Source: Cellulomonas sp. P24 (GTDB lineage Bacteria > Actinomycetota > Actinomycetes > Actinomycetales > Cellulomonadaceae). From it: 64,000 bases of DNA. The position numbers were made by a program, and so were the translations under genes. A model generated the notes under the pieces. The model was not told the DNA's origin and searched no databases. It saw only the letters and a program-made list of their open reading frames with translations. The stretch lies in the NCBI RefSeq assembly GCF_024704385.1, contig NZ_JAJDFX010000002.1, positions 1,116,001-1,180,000 of the forward strand. The letters are read 5' to 3'. Positions 36,546 to 46,326 of this stretch are shown here, in pieces. Every line of letters starts with the position of its first letter. Position 1 is the stretch's first letter.

Positions 36546-36640
36546 GGGCTCAGTCTGCCCTCGTGGCGACGCACGTGTGGCGCCACGCAGAACGTCCACC
36601 GCGATCCGGGCGGATACCTCCGGGGGCATAGGGTTCCTCC

Positions 36641-37974
36641 GTGGCATCGACGACGGACGGCACGCCAGGTGCCACGGACGCGGATCCGGAGGCCGCCTGG
36701 CTGGACCTCCCCGAGGTCGCGGTCGCGCGCCGCCGGACGCTCCGGGTGCTGCTGGTCGCGCAGGTGCTCGGCTCCCTCGGCATCGGTGCGGCGCCGTCGA
36801 TCGGCGTCCTGCTCGCCGAGGAGATCACCCGGTCCGAGGCCTGGGCCGGGATCGCACGAGCCTCGGTCACGATCGGCGCCGCACTCCTCGCCCTGCCGCT
36901 CGGCGTGCTCGCGGCGCGAGAGGGGCGTCGCCGGTCCCTCACCCTGGCGTGGGGATCCGCAGCGGTCGGCGCGGCCCTGCTCGTGGTCGCGGCCTCCACG
37001 TCGTCCGTGGCGGTGATGGTCGTCGGGATGATGGCGCTCGGGGCCGGGTCCGCTGCGGGGCTCCAGTCACGCTTCGCGGCGACGGACCTCGCGGTCCCTG
37101 CGCACCGCGCGCGCAGCCTGTCCCTCGTGGTGTGGGTCGGCACCCTGGGAGCCGTCCTCGGCCCGAACCTCGGGATCCCGGGCAAGGTCGTCGAGTCGTG
37201 GCTGGGGCTCCCCCGCTGTCCGGCGCCTTCGTCATCGGTGCCGTGCTGCTCACGGCGACGGCGGTGACCGTGTCGCTCCTCATGCGACCCGACCCGCTGG
37301 CGGTCGCCGCGCAGCACCGCCGAGCCCCGTCCGCCGGGGCCCCCGCGAGCGCAGGGGCGGCCCGCTCCCCCGTGAACCTGCGGCGCGCGCTGGGCGAGAT
37401 CCGGCAGGTGCCTGCCGCGCGGTTCGCGCTGACGGCACTCGTCCTCGCGCACGTGGCGATGGTCTCGGTGATGACCATGACGCCCGTCAGCCTGGCGAAG
37501 CACGGTCACTCGATCACGATCGTCGGCATCACGATCAGCGTGCACGTGCTCGGGATGTACGCGTTCGCACCGCTGGTCGGGTCGGCCGCCGACCGGTTCG
37601 GCCGCCTGCCGGTGATCCTGGCGGGGCAGGGCGTCCTCGTGGTCTCGGCGGCGCTCAACATGATCGCCCCGTCCTCGGCCGGTGCCGTCGTCGTCGGGCT
37701 GTTCCTGCTCGGGCTCGGGTGGTCGATCGTCACGGTCCCGGCCTCGGCGCTGCTGTCGCAGTCCGTCCCGGCCGGCTCGCGCCCGCTCGTCCAGGGGGCC
37801 GGGGACTCAGCGATGAACGCCGCCGCGGCGATCGGGGCGATCGGTTCGGGTGCGCTCATGGTGACGGTCGGCTTCGCGGGGCTCGCGGGGATCGCCGGTG
37901 CCCTCGTCCTGCCCGTGCTGTGGCTCGCGCGACGGCAGTCCCGCGCCGCGGCGCGCCCGGTCGGTGCCGCGTAG
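36641..37974 (+). pseudogene. MFS transporter interrupted by a one-base frameshift
   Basis: The first frame (GTG 36641, probably leaderless after CATAGGGT) gives six membrane segments (LRVLLVAQVLGSLGIGAAPSIGVLL, SVTIGAALLALPLGVLAAREGRRRSLTLAW with motif A) and stops at 37267. The second half continues in the +2 frame from about 37215 (LSGAFVIGAVLLTATAVTVSLL to the stop at 37974) with six more segments. Adding one C to the run 37210-37214 joins them as WLGLPPLSGAFVIGAVLL and gives 444 residues, normal for a 12-helix MFS protein. The break is therefore a sequencing error or a recent mutation. Export of a small molecule is likely; the substrate is unknown. Confidence 0.85.
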
Positions 37975-38085
37975 CGGTCGGTCGGGACCTCGCAGCGGTC
38001 TATCGGCACCTCGCAGCGGCACGCGCGGCGTCCACCTCGTGCCGACACCCTTGCGCCGGCGCGGGCGGTGAGGTCTCCTGGGCCC

Positions 38086-38526
38086 ATGCCACTTGTCGGA
38101 GAGTACGAGCCGGGCACCGCCGCGTGGGCCCGCGACCAGGTCGAGCTGTACGAGGCGTCCGGCGGCACCGAGGGGGTGACGCTGCGCGGGATGCCGGTGG
38201 TGATCCTGACATCGGTCGGGGCACGGTCGGGCAAGCTCCGCAAGACGGCGCTCATGCGCGTCGAGCACGACGGCACCTACGCGATCGTCGCGTCCTTGGG
38301 TGGCGCCCCGAAGAACCCCGCGTGGTACGCGAACGTCGTGCACCACCCCGAGGTCGAGCTGCAGGACGGCCCGCAGAAGTGGGACATGGTGGCGCGCGAG
38401 GTGCACGGCGACGAGAAGGCGCTGTGGTGGGCCCGCGCGGTTGAGGCGTATCCCGACTATGCGGACTACCAGCGGCGGACGACGCGCGAGATCCCGGTGT
38501 TCGTGCTCGAGCGGCCGGCCCGCTGA
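38086..38526 (+). CDS. deazaflavin (F420)-dependent nitroreductase-family protein
   Basis: A 146-residue protein starting at ATG 38086. It has the split-barrel features of the DDN family: [58 protein letters not shown]. The SGK.RKT stretch and the NPAWYxN motif line the F420 phosphate and deazaflavin in mycobacterial Ddn and relatives. It probably reduces quinones or other small molecules with F420H2. Most actinobacteria have several paralogues with unknown substrates. Confidence 0.88.
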   Translation: MPLVGEYEPGTAAWARDQVELYEASGGTEGVTLRGMPVVILTSVGARSGKLRKTALMRVEHDGTYAIVASLGGAPKNPAWYANVVHHPEVELQDGPQKWDMVAREVHGDEKALWWARAVEAYPDYADYQRRTTREIPVFVLERPAR

Positions 38527-38636
38527 CCTGACCCTGGTCTGCGCTGCGCCGACCGGTCGGTCGACCTCGACTGCACCGTGCTGACGGGGCGGTGACCAGG
38601 TCCGATCCTCCCGACGGCCGCGGGTAGATTGCCTCG

Positions 38637-40064
38637 GTGACCGGGATCGCGGACGAGACGCTGCACGAGCCGGACCCGCAGCGCTGGAAGGCGCTCACGG
38701 TCTGCCTCACCGCGGGGTTCATGACCCTGCTCGACGTGAGCATCGTCAACGTCGCGCTCCCGTCGATCCGCGCGGGGCTCGGGGCGAGCGACGGCCAGCT
38801 GCAGTGGATCGTCTCGGGCTATGCGCTGAGCTTCGGTCTCGTGCTCGTCGCGGCCGGGCGGCTCGGCGACGCCCGCGGACGCCGAACGGTGTTCGTCGTG
38901 GGCGTGGTCGTCTTCACGGTCGGCAGCATGCTGGCCGGTCTCGCCCCCGGTCCGACGTGGCTCGTGCTCGCGCGCCTCTTCCAGGGAGTCGGCGGCGGGA
39001 TCATCAACCCGCAGGTCTCCGGGCTCATCCAGCAGCTCTTCCGCGGGGACGAGCGCGGGCGCGCCTTCGGTCGACTCGGCACCGTCATCGGCATCTCGAC
39101 CGCGATCGGCCCGGTTCTGGGCGGTGCCCTGATCGCCGTGTTCGGCGTCGACGTCGGCTGGCGCTGGATCTTCTTCGTCAACGTCCCGATCGGTGCGCTC
39201 GCCATCGTCCTCGCGTTCCGCTACCTGCCGCCGTCACGGCAACCGACCGCCGCGGCCGACCGCGACCTCGACCCGATCGGGGCCCTGATGCTCGGCGCCG
39301 GAGTCGTCGCGATCCTGTGGCCTCTCGTGAGCGGTCAGAGCTGGCGGACGTCGGACGTGGTCTGGATCGCTGCCGGGCTCGCGATGCTCGGGGTCTTCGG
39401 CGCCTGGGAGCGGCGGTACCTCGCGCGCGGGAGGGCGCCGATGGTCGACGTCTCGTTGTTCCGGCTCGCCAGCTACACGGCCGGGTCGACGCTCGCCCTG
39501 GTGTACTTCGCCGGGTTCACGGGGATCTTCTTCGTCCTCACGCTGTACTTCCAGAACGGGCTCGGCTACTCGCCGCTGCTCGCCGGGCTGGCGGTCACGA
39601 CCTTCGCCCTCGGCTCCGCGGTGGCGGCCCTCGTCGGCGGGCGCATCGTGAGCAGGTTCGGACGGCGCCTCGTCGTCGCCGGTCTCGTGCTGTTCATCGT
39701 CGGGATCGTCGCGACCGACCTCGTGATCGACCGGCACGGTGCGGCCTCGGACCTCGGCTGGTGGACCGCGCTCCCGCTGCTGCTCGCCGGGCTCGGCAGC
39801 GGACTCGTGATCTCCCCGAACCAGACCCTGACGCTCGCGCAGGTACCTGTTCGCCGGGCCGGCGCGGCAGGCGGCGTGCTCCAGACCGGGCAACGCCTCG
39901 GCACGGCCACCGGGATCGCGGCGATCGGCTCCCTCTACTTCGCGGGCCTGCGCACGACGGGGGACGCCGCGCTCGCCGTGAGCCACGGACTCCGCGCGTG
40001 CGTCGCCATCGCCGCCCTCGCACTCGTGATCGGCCTGATCGACCTGGCCCGCCGCACCCGCTGA
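38637..40064 (+). CDS. MFS exporter, DHA2 (14-helix, EmrB/QacA) family
   Basis: A 475-residue protein starting at GTG 38637. The -10-like TAGATT at 38625-38630 is seven bases before the GTG, so the mRNA is probably leaderless. Family motifs: LLDVSIVNVALPSIRAGLG (motif D1), AGRLGDARGRRTVFVVG (motif A) and GRLGTVIGISTAIGPVLGGAL (motif C of exporters). The second half is RFGRRLVVAGLVLFIVGI. It probably exports toxic compounds by proton antiport. A long palindrome follows the stop. Confidence 0.9.
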   Translation: MTGIADETLHEPDPQRWKALTVCLTAGFMTLLDVSIVNVALPSIRAGLGASDGQLQWIVSGYALSFGLVLVAAGRLGDARGRRTVFVVGVVVFTVGSMLAGLAPGPTWLVLARLFQGVGGGIINPQVSGLIQQLFRGDERGRAFGRLGTVIGISTAIGPVLGGALIAVFGVDVGWRWIFFVNVPIGALAIVLAFRYLPPSRQPTAAADRDLDPIGALMLGAGVVAILWPLVSGQSWRTSDVVWIAAGLAMLGVFGAWERRYLARGRAPMVDVSLFRLASYTAGSTLALVYFAGFTGIFFVLTLYFQNGLGYSPLLAGLAVTTFALGSAVAALVGGRIVSRFGRRLVVAGLVLFIVGIVATDLVIDRHGAASDLGWWTALPLLLAGLGSGLVISPNQTLTLAQVPVRRAGAAGGVLQTGQRLGTATGIAAIGSLYFAGLRTTGDAALAVSHGLRACVAIAALALVIGLIDLARRTR

Positions 40065-40066
40065 CC

Positions 40067-40140
40067 CCTCTCGTCAAGTGGAGCGATGTGCGCGCGACAC
40101 GCCCGCGTGTCGCGCGCACATCGCTCCACTTGACGAGAGG
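40067..40140. repeat. 74-base palindrome: 36-bp perfect inverted repeat with a two-base centre
   Basis: The arm at 40067-40102 (beginning CCTCTCGTCAAGTGGAGCGA) is exactly complementary to 40105-40140, separated by CC. It starts three bases after the MFS stop and ends 74 bases before the dienelactone hydrolase start. It would form a very stable cruciform or RNA hairpin and should terminate transcription in both directions. The arms are about three times as long as ordinary terminators in this window. Confidence 0.95.
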
Positions 40141-40214
40141 ACGGGGCGGGGCGGGGGCGACACGCCGTACGCCGGCACGGCCGTACCCGGCCCGTTGCGG
40201 CGCACCATGAGGCG

Positions 40215-40997
40215 GTGACCTCGTCGATCTCCGATCCCCTGCTCGTCGACCTGCTCGCACGCGAGCCCCTCCCGGCGGTCCCGATCCGGACCATGGACGT
40301 GCGCTACGACCATGACGGCACCACCCTGCTCGGTCACCTGGCGATGCCGGGCGGCGACGGTCCCTTCCCCGGGGTCCTGGTGGTGCACGACTGGTTCGGC
40401 GTCGGCGACCACGTCCGCGTCCGCTGCGAGCTGCTCGCACGGCTGGGCTACGCGGCCTTCGCGGCCGACATCTACGGCGAGGGGGTCCGCCCGGCCACGG
40501 GGCCCGAGGCCTCCGAGGTCGCCCGCGGCTTCTACGCCGACCTGCCCCTGCTCCGTGCGCGGGCCGCGGCAGGGCTCGCACGGCTCGCCGCCGAGCCGGC
40601 CGTCGACGCCTCACGACTCGCGGCGATCGGGTACTGCTTCGGCGGCTCGACGGTGCTCCAGCTCGCCCGGTCCGGCGCCGACCTGGCCGGCGTCGTGTCG
40701 TTCCACGGCGGGCTGCAGGTCGGACCGCCCGGAGAGGCTGCCGCGATCACGGCCTCCGTGCTGGTCCTCACCGGCGCCGCCGACCCCGTCGTCCCGGACT
40801 CCGCGATCGTCGCGTTCCAGGACGAGCTGCGCCAGGCGCCCGGCGTCGAGTGGCAGATCGTCACCTACTCCGGTGCGATGCACGCCTTCTCGGTCCCGGG
40901 GACCGACGCCCCCGCGCACGGCGCGCAGTTCCAGGCGACGGCCGAGCGCCGGAGCTGGGTCGCGATGAAGGACCTCCTCGCCGAGGTGCTCGGGTAG
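40215..40997 (+). CDS. dienelactone hydrolase family protein
   Basis: A 260-residue alpha/beta hydrolase starting at GTG 40215 after GAGG. It carries the DLH triad: nucleophile C141 in AIGYCFGGSTVL, D190 in GAADPVVPD and H223 in SGAMHAFSVPG. Cysteine instead of serine is diagnostic for DLH. GVLVVHDWFGVGDHVRVRCELLARLGYAAFAADIYG is the usual N-terminal stretch. The enzyme opens dienelactones in chlorocatechol breakdown or acts on related lactones and esters; no catechol genes are nearby, so the substrate is open. No signal peptide. Confidence 0.9.
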   Translation: MTSSISDPLLVDLLAREPLPAVPIRTMDVRYDHDGTTLLGHLAMPGGDGPFPGVLVVHDWFGVGDHVRVRCELLARLGYAAFAADIYGEGVRPATGPEASEVARGFYADLPLLRARAAAGLARLAAEPAVDASRLAAIGYCFGGSTVLQLARSGADLAGVVSFHGGLQVGPPGEAAAITASVLVLTGAADPVVPDSAIVAFQDELRQAPGVEWQIVTYSGAMHAFSVPGTDAPAHGAQFQATAERRSWVAMKDLLAEVLG

Positions 40998-41057
40998 GTC
41001 GTCCGCAGCGGGCTCCGGGCAGCGCTCACGTTCGTCGGGAAGAATCTGCGGACGACT
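40998..41057 (+). terminator. 11-bp inverted repeat after the dienelactone hydrolase gene
   Basis: GTCGTCCGCAG (40998-41008) and CTGCGGACGAC (41047-41057) are perfect complements with a 38-base loop, starting directly after the stop codon. A weak terminator candidate. Confidence 0.4.
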
Positions 41058-41147
41058 CCTGCTGCGCTGCACGCCGATCGAGCCGCACGCAGCAACTCCT
41101 GCGCGCGTCAGGCGAGACCGCCAGAATTTGCTGTGTTCTAATCAGAT

Positions 41148-42257
41148 GTGCCAGATCGCCGCAAGATTGCGTCGCCAGTTCTTTCGGAGAATCTCCGCGA
41201 CGAGGTCCGCGGACGCCTCGAGACAGCGATCATGCAGATCAGAGCACATCTTGGTGGCCTCCCGACCACCACCGAGACTCCAGCTGGGTGGGACGCGCTG
41301 CGACTCCAGGAGGCGCACTCCTCGACCTCGTTCGCCGGGAACGCGCTCTCTCGGCACGATGTCGAGGAACTTCTGAACAACCGTCGAGCGGTCGGCAACC
41401 ACCTGCTGGCCGACTACCTCGAGGTCACCGGCTACGCCGACGCCGTCCGATGGGTCCACGCACAGGCGCACCGACCGAGCGACGAGCAAGCGGCTCGACC
41501 GGTCACCCTGACCGAGATCCGCAACCTCCACCGCCTCGCGCTCCGACCCGCATGGCACGCCGGCCCTCCCGACACCGCCCTCGACACCGTGCCCGGGACG
41601 CTGCGCGCACGCAACCTCCGGCCGTTCGCCGGCTGGCTGCGCACCCCCGCCGCCGCCACGGTCGAACCCCGCCTGCGGGACTGGCTCGACGAGGTCAACG
41701 ACGCCCCGTCCTCGACGCCCGAGCTCGTGGAGCAGGTCGCGATCGCCCACACCCGGTTCGAGCAGCTCCACCCGTTCGTCGACGGGAACGGACGCGTCGG
41801 TCGGCTCCTCGTCAACCTGCTCCTGGTCAGGCGTGGGCACGCACCCGTGCGCCTCGCCGCACGCGATCACGCCCGGTACGTGCACGCCCTGCACCGTTCC
41901 GACACCGGGGACCACGCGCCGCTCGCCCTGATGTTCGCCCGGAGCATCCTCGACGGCTTCTCGCAGCTCGAGGCCGCGGCGCAGGGGGCACCGGCACCAC
42001 TCGTCCGGTTGTCCTCGCTCGAACGACCGGGCACCAGCCGCGTCGCGCTCCGCAACGCCGCCCAGCGTGGGCGGCTACGGGCCGAGCGCGGGGACGACGG
42101 CCACTGGCGCAGCTGCGCGACCTGGGTCGACGACTACCTCGCCGACAAGTACGTCCGCGACCCTGCCGACCAGCAGGATCAGGGAAGGAGGCGGCGGACC
42201 GCGGTCTCGATGCCGCGAAGCTCCGCGAGTCCCTTGAGCCGGCCGATCAGCGAGTAG
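41148..42257 (+). CDS. Fic-family AMP transferase with altered inhibitory motif
   Basis: A 369-residue protein starting at GTG 41148; TCTAAT at about 41137-41142 is a good -10 box, so it is probably leaderless. The Fic active site is canonical: [12 protein letters not shown] at residues 208-219 with catalytic His208, metal/phosphate residues and both arginines. Fic enzymes transfer AMP (or other phosphate groups) to a hydroxyl on a target protein. The N-terminal inhibitory helix, normally (S/T)xxxE(G/N), reads S-T-S-F-A-G-N (residues 59-65), so the autoinhibitory Glu is Ala63. A C-terminal winged-helix-like region ([26 protein letters not shown]) may bind nucleic acid. The last 79 bases overlap uxuA on the other strand. 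No antitoxin gene is adjacent. Confidence 0.9.
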   Translation: MPDRRKIASPVLSENLRDEVRGRLETAIMQIRAHLGGLPTTTETPAGWDALRLQEAHSSTSFAGNALSRHDVEELLNNRRAVGNHLLADYLEVTGYADAVRWVHAQAHRPSDEQAARPVTLTEIRNLHRLALRPAWHAGPPDTALDTVPGTLRARNLRPFAGWLRTPAAATVEPRLRDWLDEVNDAPSSTPELVEQVAIAHTRFEQLHPFVDGNGRVGRLLVNLLLVRRGHAPVRLAARDHARYVHALHRSDTGDHAPLALMFARSILDGFSQLEAAAQGAPAPLVRLSSLERPGTSRVALRNAAQRGRLRAERGDDGHWRSCATWVDDYLADKYVRDPADQQDQGRRRRTAVSMPRSSASPLSRPISE

Positions 42258-43354
42258 CCCGGGTTGGACCGGCGGCCCTGGTCGTCGAGCAGCTGGTGAC
42301 CGTGATCGGGGCGGAGCGGGAGGCGGGGCCCACCCTCACGCGCGCGGCGACGCTCCTCGGTGACGAGCACCGAGATGACGCCGACCATGTCGACATCCCC
42401 ACCCGCATGGGTCGCCTCGTGGAAGCTGAGCGGGTTCGCCTCGCGCTCGGTCGACCGCAGGTGTGCGAAGTAGATCCGTGGCGCGAACCTGGTCGCCATC
42501 GCCACCAGGTCGTTGTCGGGCCGGACGCCGAACGAGCCCGTGCAGAACGTCAGCCCGTTCGCGGCGCTCGGGGCGGCGTCGAGCAGCCACTGGGTGTCGG
42601 CCTCGGTCGAGACGACGCGCGGGAGGCCGAGCAGCGAGCGGGGTGGGTCGTCGGGGTGGATGGCCAGGCGCACGCCGACCTCCTCGGCCACCGGGACGAC
42701 AGCGCGCAGGAAGTACCCGAGGTTCTCCCGCAGCCGGTCCTCGTCGACGTCGCGGTACAGCGCCAGCCGTTCGCGGAGCGTGTCGAGCGTGTACGCCTCT
42801 TCCGACCCCGGGAGCCCGGCGATGATCGTGCGGACGAGCTGATCGCGTTCTGCCGCTGTCAGTCGCGCGGCGAACGCACGCGCGGCGTCGACCTCGTCGG
42901 GCGTGTACTCGGCGGCCGCGTCGTGGCGCGCGAGGATCACCAGGTCGAACGCGGCGAATGCCTCCTGGTCGAACCTCAGTGCCCAGCTGCCGTCGGGGAG
43001 CACGTACCGCAGATCGGTGCGCGTCCAGTCGAGCACCGGCATGAAGTTGTAGCACACGGTGTCGATGCCCTGAGCGGCCAGGTTCCGGATGGTCTGCTGG
43101 TACGCCTCGATCCACCGGTCGCGCTCCGGGGAGCCTCGCTTGACGTCCTCGTGCACCGGGACGCTCTCGACGACGGACCAGGTCAGGCCCGCATCCTCGA
43201 TCATGCGCCGGCGCTCGGCGATCGCCTCCTCGGGCCACACCTGACCGTTGGGGATCTCGTGCAGCGCGGTGACGACACCTGTCGCACCCGTCTGGCGGAT
43301 GTCCGTCAGGGTGATCAGGTCGGCCGGTCCGAACCATCGCCAGGTGTGCTCCAC
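42179..43354 (-). CDS. uxuA: mannonate dehydratase, UxuA type
   Basis: A 391-residue enzyme starting at GTG 43354 after AAGGAG. It converts D-mannonate to 2-keto-3-deoxygluconate in glucuronate breakdown. Family landmarks: [110 protein letters not shown] and [16 protein letters not shown], including the Cys and His metal ligands. Length is normal. It is the last gene of the minus-strand hexuronate operon, 101 bases after uxuB. Confidence 0.95.
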   Translation of the reverse strand: MEHTWRWFGPADLITLTDIRQTGATGVVTALHEIPNGQVWPEEAIAERRRMIEDAGLTWSVVESVPVHEDVKRGSPERDRWIEAYQQTIRNLAAQGIDTVCYNFMPVLDWTRTDLRYVLPDGSWALRFDQEAFAAFDLVILARHDAAAEYTPDEVDAARAFAARLTAAERDQLVRTIIAGLPGSEEAYTLDTLRERLALYRDVDEDRLRENLGYFLRAVVPVAEEVGVRLAIHPDDPPRSLLGLPRVVSTEADTQWLLDAAPSAANGLTFCTGSFGVRPDNDLVAMATRFAPRIYFAHLRSTEREANPLSFHEATHAGGDVDMVGVISVLVTEERRRAREGGPRLPLRPDHGHQLLDDQGRRSNPGYSLIGRLKGLAELRGIETAVRRLLP

Positions 43355-43455
43355 CGCGCTCTCCTTCGTTCCGTAGGTCCTGCGGGTCCGGGACGCGCGC
43401 CCCGACGGGTCGGCAGCACGCCCGCGCCGAGCTGTCCGGCCCGGACGGTGGTCGA

Positions 43456-44847
43456 TCAAGGCGTCGGGACGACCGACCGTACCGCGACCGATCTCTCGAG
43501 CTCGCTGGCCTGGTCGAGGATCGCAGCCACCAGCTCACGGTGCGCGGCCAGTGCCGGGTCCAGCGCGTCGAGCACGCGGGGGACGGCCTGCGTGAGCCGG
43601 CCGGTCGCGAGCGGCACGAAGGTCGTGGCGCGCGCATCGGTCACCTGGGCCCCGAGCCCGCGCAGGTGGCAGACCCATGCCGCGACGGGCCGCGTCGCAC
43701 CGGGCGGCACCCGACCGGCCTCGAGCTCGCGGCGCAGCGTCGGCAGCGTCCGGATCGGCAGCTTCTGCGAGCCGTCGAACGCGATCTGGTCCAGCCGGTG
43801 CCGCATGCGCGGGTTCGCGAACCGCTCGGTCAGCGCCGCCCGGTAGGCCGCGATCTCACGTGCGGGGAGCGTCACGTGCGCCGCGGCCGCGTCCCACCAC
43901 TCGTCGAGCCAGGCGCGGCAGGTCTCGTCGCGCATCGCCTCCGCGACGGTCGTGTGGCCGCGTAGCGATCCCGCGTACGCGAGCAGCGAGTGCGCGCCGT
44001 TGAGCAGCCAGAGCTTGCGGTCCTCGAACGGTGCGACGTCGTCCGTGAAGGTGGCGCCGGCGTCCTCCCACCGTGGTCGCCCGGCCGCGAACCGACCGCT
44101 GATCACCCACTCGCTGAAAGGCTCGGTGACGACGGGGGCGCCGTCGCGCACACCTGTCTGCGCCGCGACGGTCGCCAGATCCTCGGCCGTCGGCTCGGGA
44201 GTGATGCGATCGACCATCGTCGTGGCGTACGTGATCGTGTCGTCGATCCAGGCCGCCAGCCCCGGGTCGACCAGCTCGGCGAGCTCATGGAGCAGGCGGG
44301 CGACGGCCGGGCCGTTCGCCGGGAGGTTGTCGCACGGCACCACCGTGAGCGGACCGGCATCGGCCCGGCGGCGAGCAGCGAGACCCGCGACGAGCTTGGC
44401 GGGGGCGGTGCGGACGAACGCGGTCGGGTCGGCACGCAACGCCTCGACGTCGGCGACCACCTCCGGGCGTGCGGCGTCGAGCCCTCCCGAGGCGGTCCGC
44501 ACGTAGCCGGCCTCGGTGACGGTGGTGGTGATCACCTGCACGTCGGCCGAGGCGAGGTGGTGGAGCCACGCGTCGTGGTCCCCGGCGGCGTGGGCTCGCG
44601 CGATGCTGGGCACGACCTCGAACCGGTCGCCGTCGCTCGCTCGTGTCACGAGCGTGTAGAGCCCGTCCTGCGCCGCGAGCACGCGTGCGAGGTCCGGCGA
44701 GCGCCCGGTGAAGGCCGCAATCCCCCATTCCGTACCATCCACGGCATGCGCGGTGTACCACGCCTGATGAGCCCGGAAGAAGTTGCCGAGGCCGAGGTGG
44801 ACGTGGCGGACCGGAGGGGTGGTGCCGACCCGCACGAGAGCGGTCAC
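43456..44847 (-). CDS. uxuB: mannitol dehydrogenase family: fructuronate reductase (UxuB-like)
   Basis: A 463-residue protein starting at GTG 44847, overlapping the uxaC stop by GTGA. Features of the long-chain mannitol/fructuronate dehydrogenase family: [21 protein letters not shown] (NAD binding), [56 protein letters not shown] and the catalytic Lys region. It reduces D-fructuronate to D-mannonate. It is the only such dehydrogenase in the locus, so it may also serve tagaturonate, the substrate of the absent UxaB. Confidence 0.9.
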   Translation of the reverse strand: MTALVRVGTTPPVRHVHLGLGNFFRAHQAWYTAHAVDGTEWGIAAFTGRSPDLARVLAAQDGLYTLVTRASDGDRFEVVPSIARAHAAGDHDAWLHHLASADVQVITTTVTEAGYVRTASGGLDAARPEVVADVEALRADPTAFVRTAPAKLVAGLAARRRADAGPLTVVPCDNLPANGPAVARLLHELAELVDPGLAAWIDDTITYATTMVDRITPEPTAEDLATVAAQTGVRDGAPVVTEPFSEWVISGRFAAGRPRWEDAGATFTDDVAPFEDRKLWLLNGAHSLLAYAGSLRGHTTVAEAMRDETCRAWLDEWWDAAAAHVTLPAREIAAYRAALTERFANPRMRHRLDQIAFDGSQKLPIRTLPTLRRELEAGRVPPGATRPVAAWVCHLRGLGAQVTDARATTFVPLATGRLTQAVPRVLDALDPALAAHRELVAAILDQASELERSVAVRSVVPTP

Positions 44848-46265
44848 AGCTGGAACACCTCCGTCGTGCGACCGGCGACGAGGTCGACGGCGGTCTCCAG
44901 GGCCTCCTCCTCGTCGAGGCGATGCTCCGCGACCAGCTGGGCGAGGAACCCGCTGTCGAGCCGGCGGGACATGTCGTGGCGCGCGGGGATCGAGCAGAAC
45001 GCGCGGGTGTCGTCCACGAACCCGGCCGTCCGCGAGAAGCCGACGGTCTCGGTGACGGCGGACCGCCACCGCCGGATCGACTCGGGTGCGTCGAGGAACC
45101 ACCACGGGACACCGAGGTACACCGCCGGGTAGAAGCCCGCGAGCGGTGCGAGCTCGCGCGAGAAGGCGCTCTCGTCCAGCGTGAACAGGACCAGCCGGAG
45201 GTTCGGGTGGGTGCCGTATCGATCCAGCAGCGGCCGCAGCGGTTCCGTGAAGCTGTCCCGCAGCGGGATGTCGTGGCCGGTGTCCGGGCCGAACCGCTCG
45301 GCCGACGGACGGTGGTGCCCGCGCAGGACGCCCGTGTGGAGCGTCATCGTCAACCCGTCCTCGGTGGACATCCGCGCCATCTCGAGCAGCATGTGCCGAC
45401 GGAGCGCCACGGCCTCGATCGGGGTGACGCCGCTGGTCAGAGCCTGGCGATAGAGCCGTCCGGCCTCCGCCGGCGCGAGCGGCTGGGTGCCGGCGTCCTG
45501 GTGGCCGTGGTCCGCCGAGCGAGCACCGTGCTCGATGAAGTACCGGCGCCGGTTCTCCATCGCTGCGACCCAGCCCGCGTACGTCCCGGTGTCCGTGTCG
45601 GCCACCTCACCGAGCCGCGTGACCGCGTCGGCCCAGCCCGGCTCGACGACCTCGAGGTACCGGTCCGGCCGGAAGGTCGGGATCACGCGCCCGCTCCACG
45701 TCGGGTCGGCAGCCAGCGCCGCATGCGCGGACAGGTCGTCACAGGGGTCGTCGGTCGTGGCGAGCACGGAGATCCGGAACCGGTCGAACAACGCCCGCGG
45801 ACGGTACGCGTCCTGCGCCAACCGCTCCGCGATGTGGTCGTACAGCAGGTCGGCGGTGGCCGCCGACGGGCGTACCGCGACGTCGAAGATCTCGACGAGC
45901 TCGGACTCGAGCCAGTACCGCACCGGCGTGCCCCGGTAGATCTCCCAGTGCGCGCACAGCAGGCGCCACGCCTCACGCGCCGACTCGTCCGACAGCGGTC
46001 CTTGCCCGACGCCCAGGGACTCGAGCGGGACGCCCGACGCGTGCAGCAGGCGCGTGACGTAGTGGTCAGGGGTCACGAACAGGTGCGCCGGGTCCCGGAA
46101 CGGGACGTCGTCGAGCAGCATCCGGGGATCGACGTGCCCGTGCGGCGAGATGATCGGCAGGTCGCGCACGGCGTCGTACAGACGGCGTGCAACCTTCCGT
46201 ACACCCGTGTCGATCGGGAGCAGTCGGTCGGGGTGGAGGGTCAGCGGCGCTGGTTGGCTCGACAT
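44844..46265 (-). CDS. uxaC: glucuronate (uronate) isomerase
   Basis: A 473-residue enzyme starting at ATG 46265. It isomerises D-glucuronate to D-fructuronate and D-galacturonate to D-tagaturonate. Landmarks: DLPIISPHGHVDPRMLLDD (metal-site His pair), FVTPDHYVTRLLHASGV, AHWEIYRGTPVRYWLESEL, VLATTDDPCDDLSAH, IPTFRPDRYLEV, TLHTGVLRGHHRPS and CSIPARHDMSRRLDSGFLA. Complete for the family. It begins the pathway whose later steps are encoded on both sides of it. Confidence 0.95.
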   Translation of the reverse strand: MSSQPAPLTLHPDRLLPIDTGVRKVARRLYDAVRDLPIISPHGHVDPRMLLDDVPFRDPAHLFVTPDHYVTRLLHASGVPLESLGVGQGPLSDESAREAWRLLCAHWEIYRGTPVRYWLESELVEIFDVAVRPSAATADLLYDHIAERLAQDAYRPRALFDRFRISVLATTDDPCDDLSAHAALAADPTWSGRVIPTFRPDRYLEVVEPGWADAVTRLGEVADTDTGTYAGWVAAMENRRRYFIEHGARSADHGHQDAGTQPLAPAEAGRLYRQALTSGVTPIEAVALRRHMLLEMARMSTEDGLTMTLHTGVLRGHHRPSAERFGPDTGHDIPLRDSFTEPLRPLLDRYGTHPNLRLVLFTLDESAFSRELAPLAGFYPAVYLGVPWWFLDAPESIRRWRSAVTETVGFSRTAGFVDDTRAFCSIPARHDMSRRLDSGFLAQLVAEHRLDEEEALETAVDLVAGRTTEVFQL

Positions 46266-46326
46266 GGTTCCTGTCTTCTGGCGAGATCGGTCAGGGGCTC
46301 GGGGCCGCGTGCGGCCGGTCGTGCGG

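Noticed and set aside
40067-40140. Insertion-sequence end or attachment site
   Set aside because: No transposase or integrase and no flanking direct repeat is visible; it is reported as a palindrome only.
41148-42257. Fic-antitoxin pair or phage-defence island around the Fic gene
   Set aside because: No small antitoxin ORF precedes it, and its neighbours are metabolic genes; no nuclease, helicase or integrase was seen.
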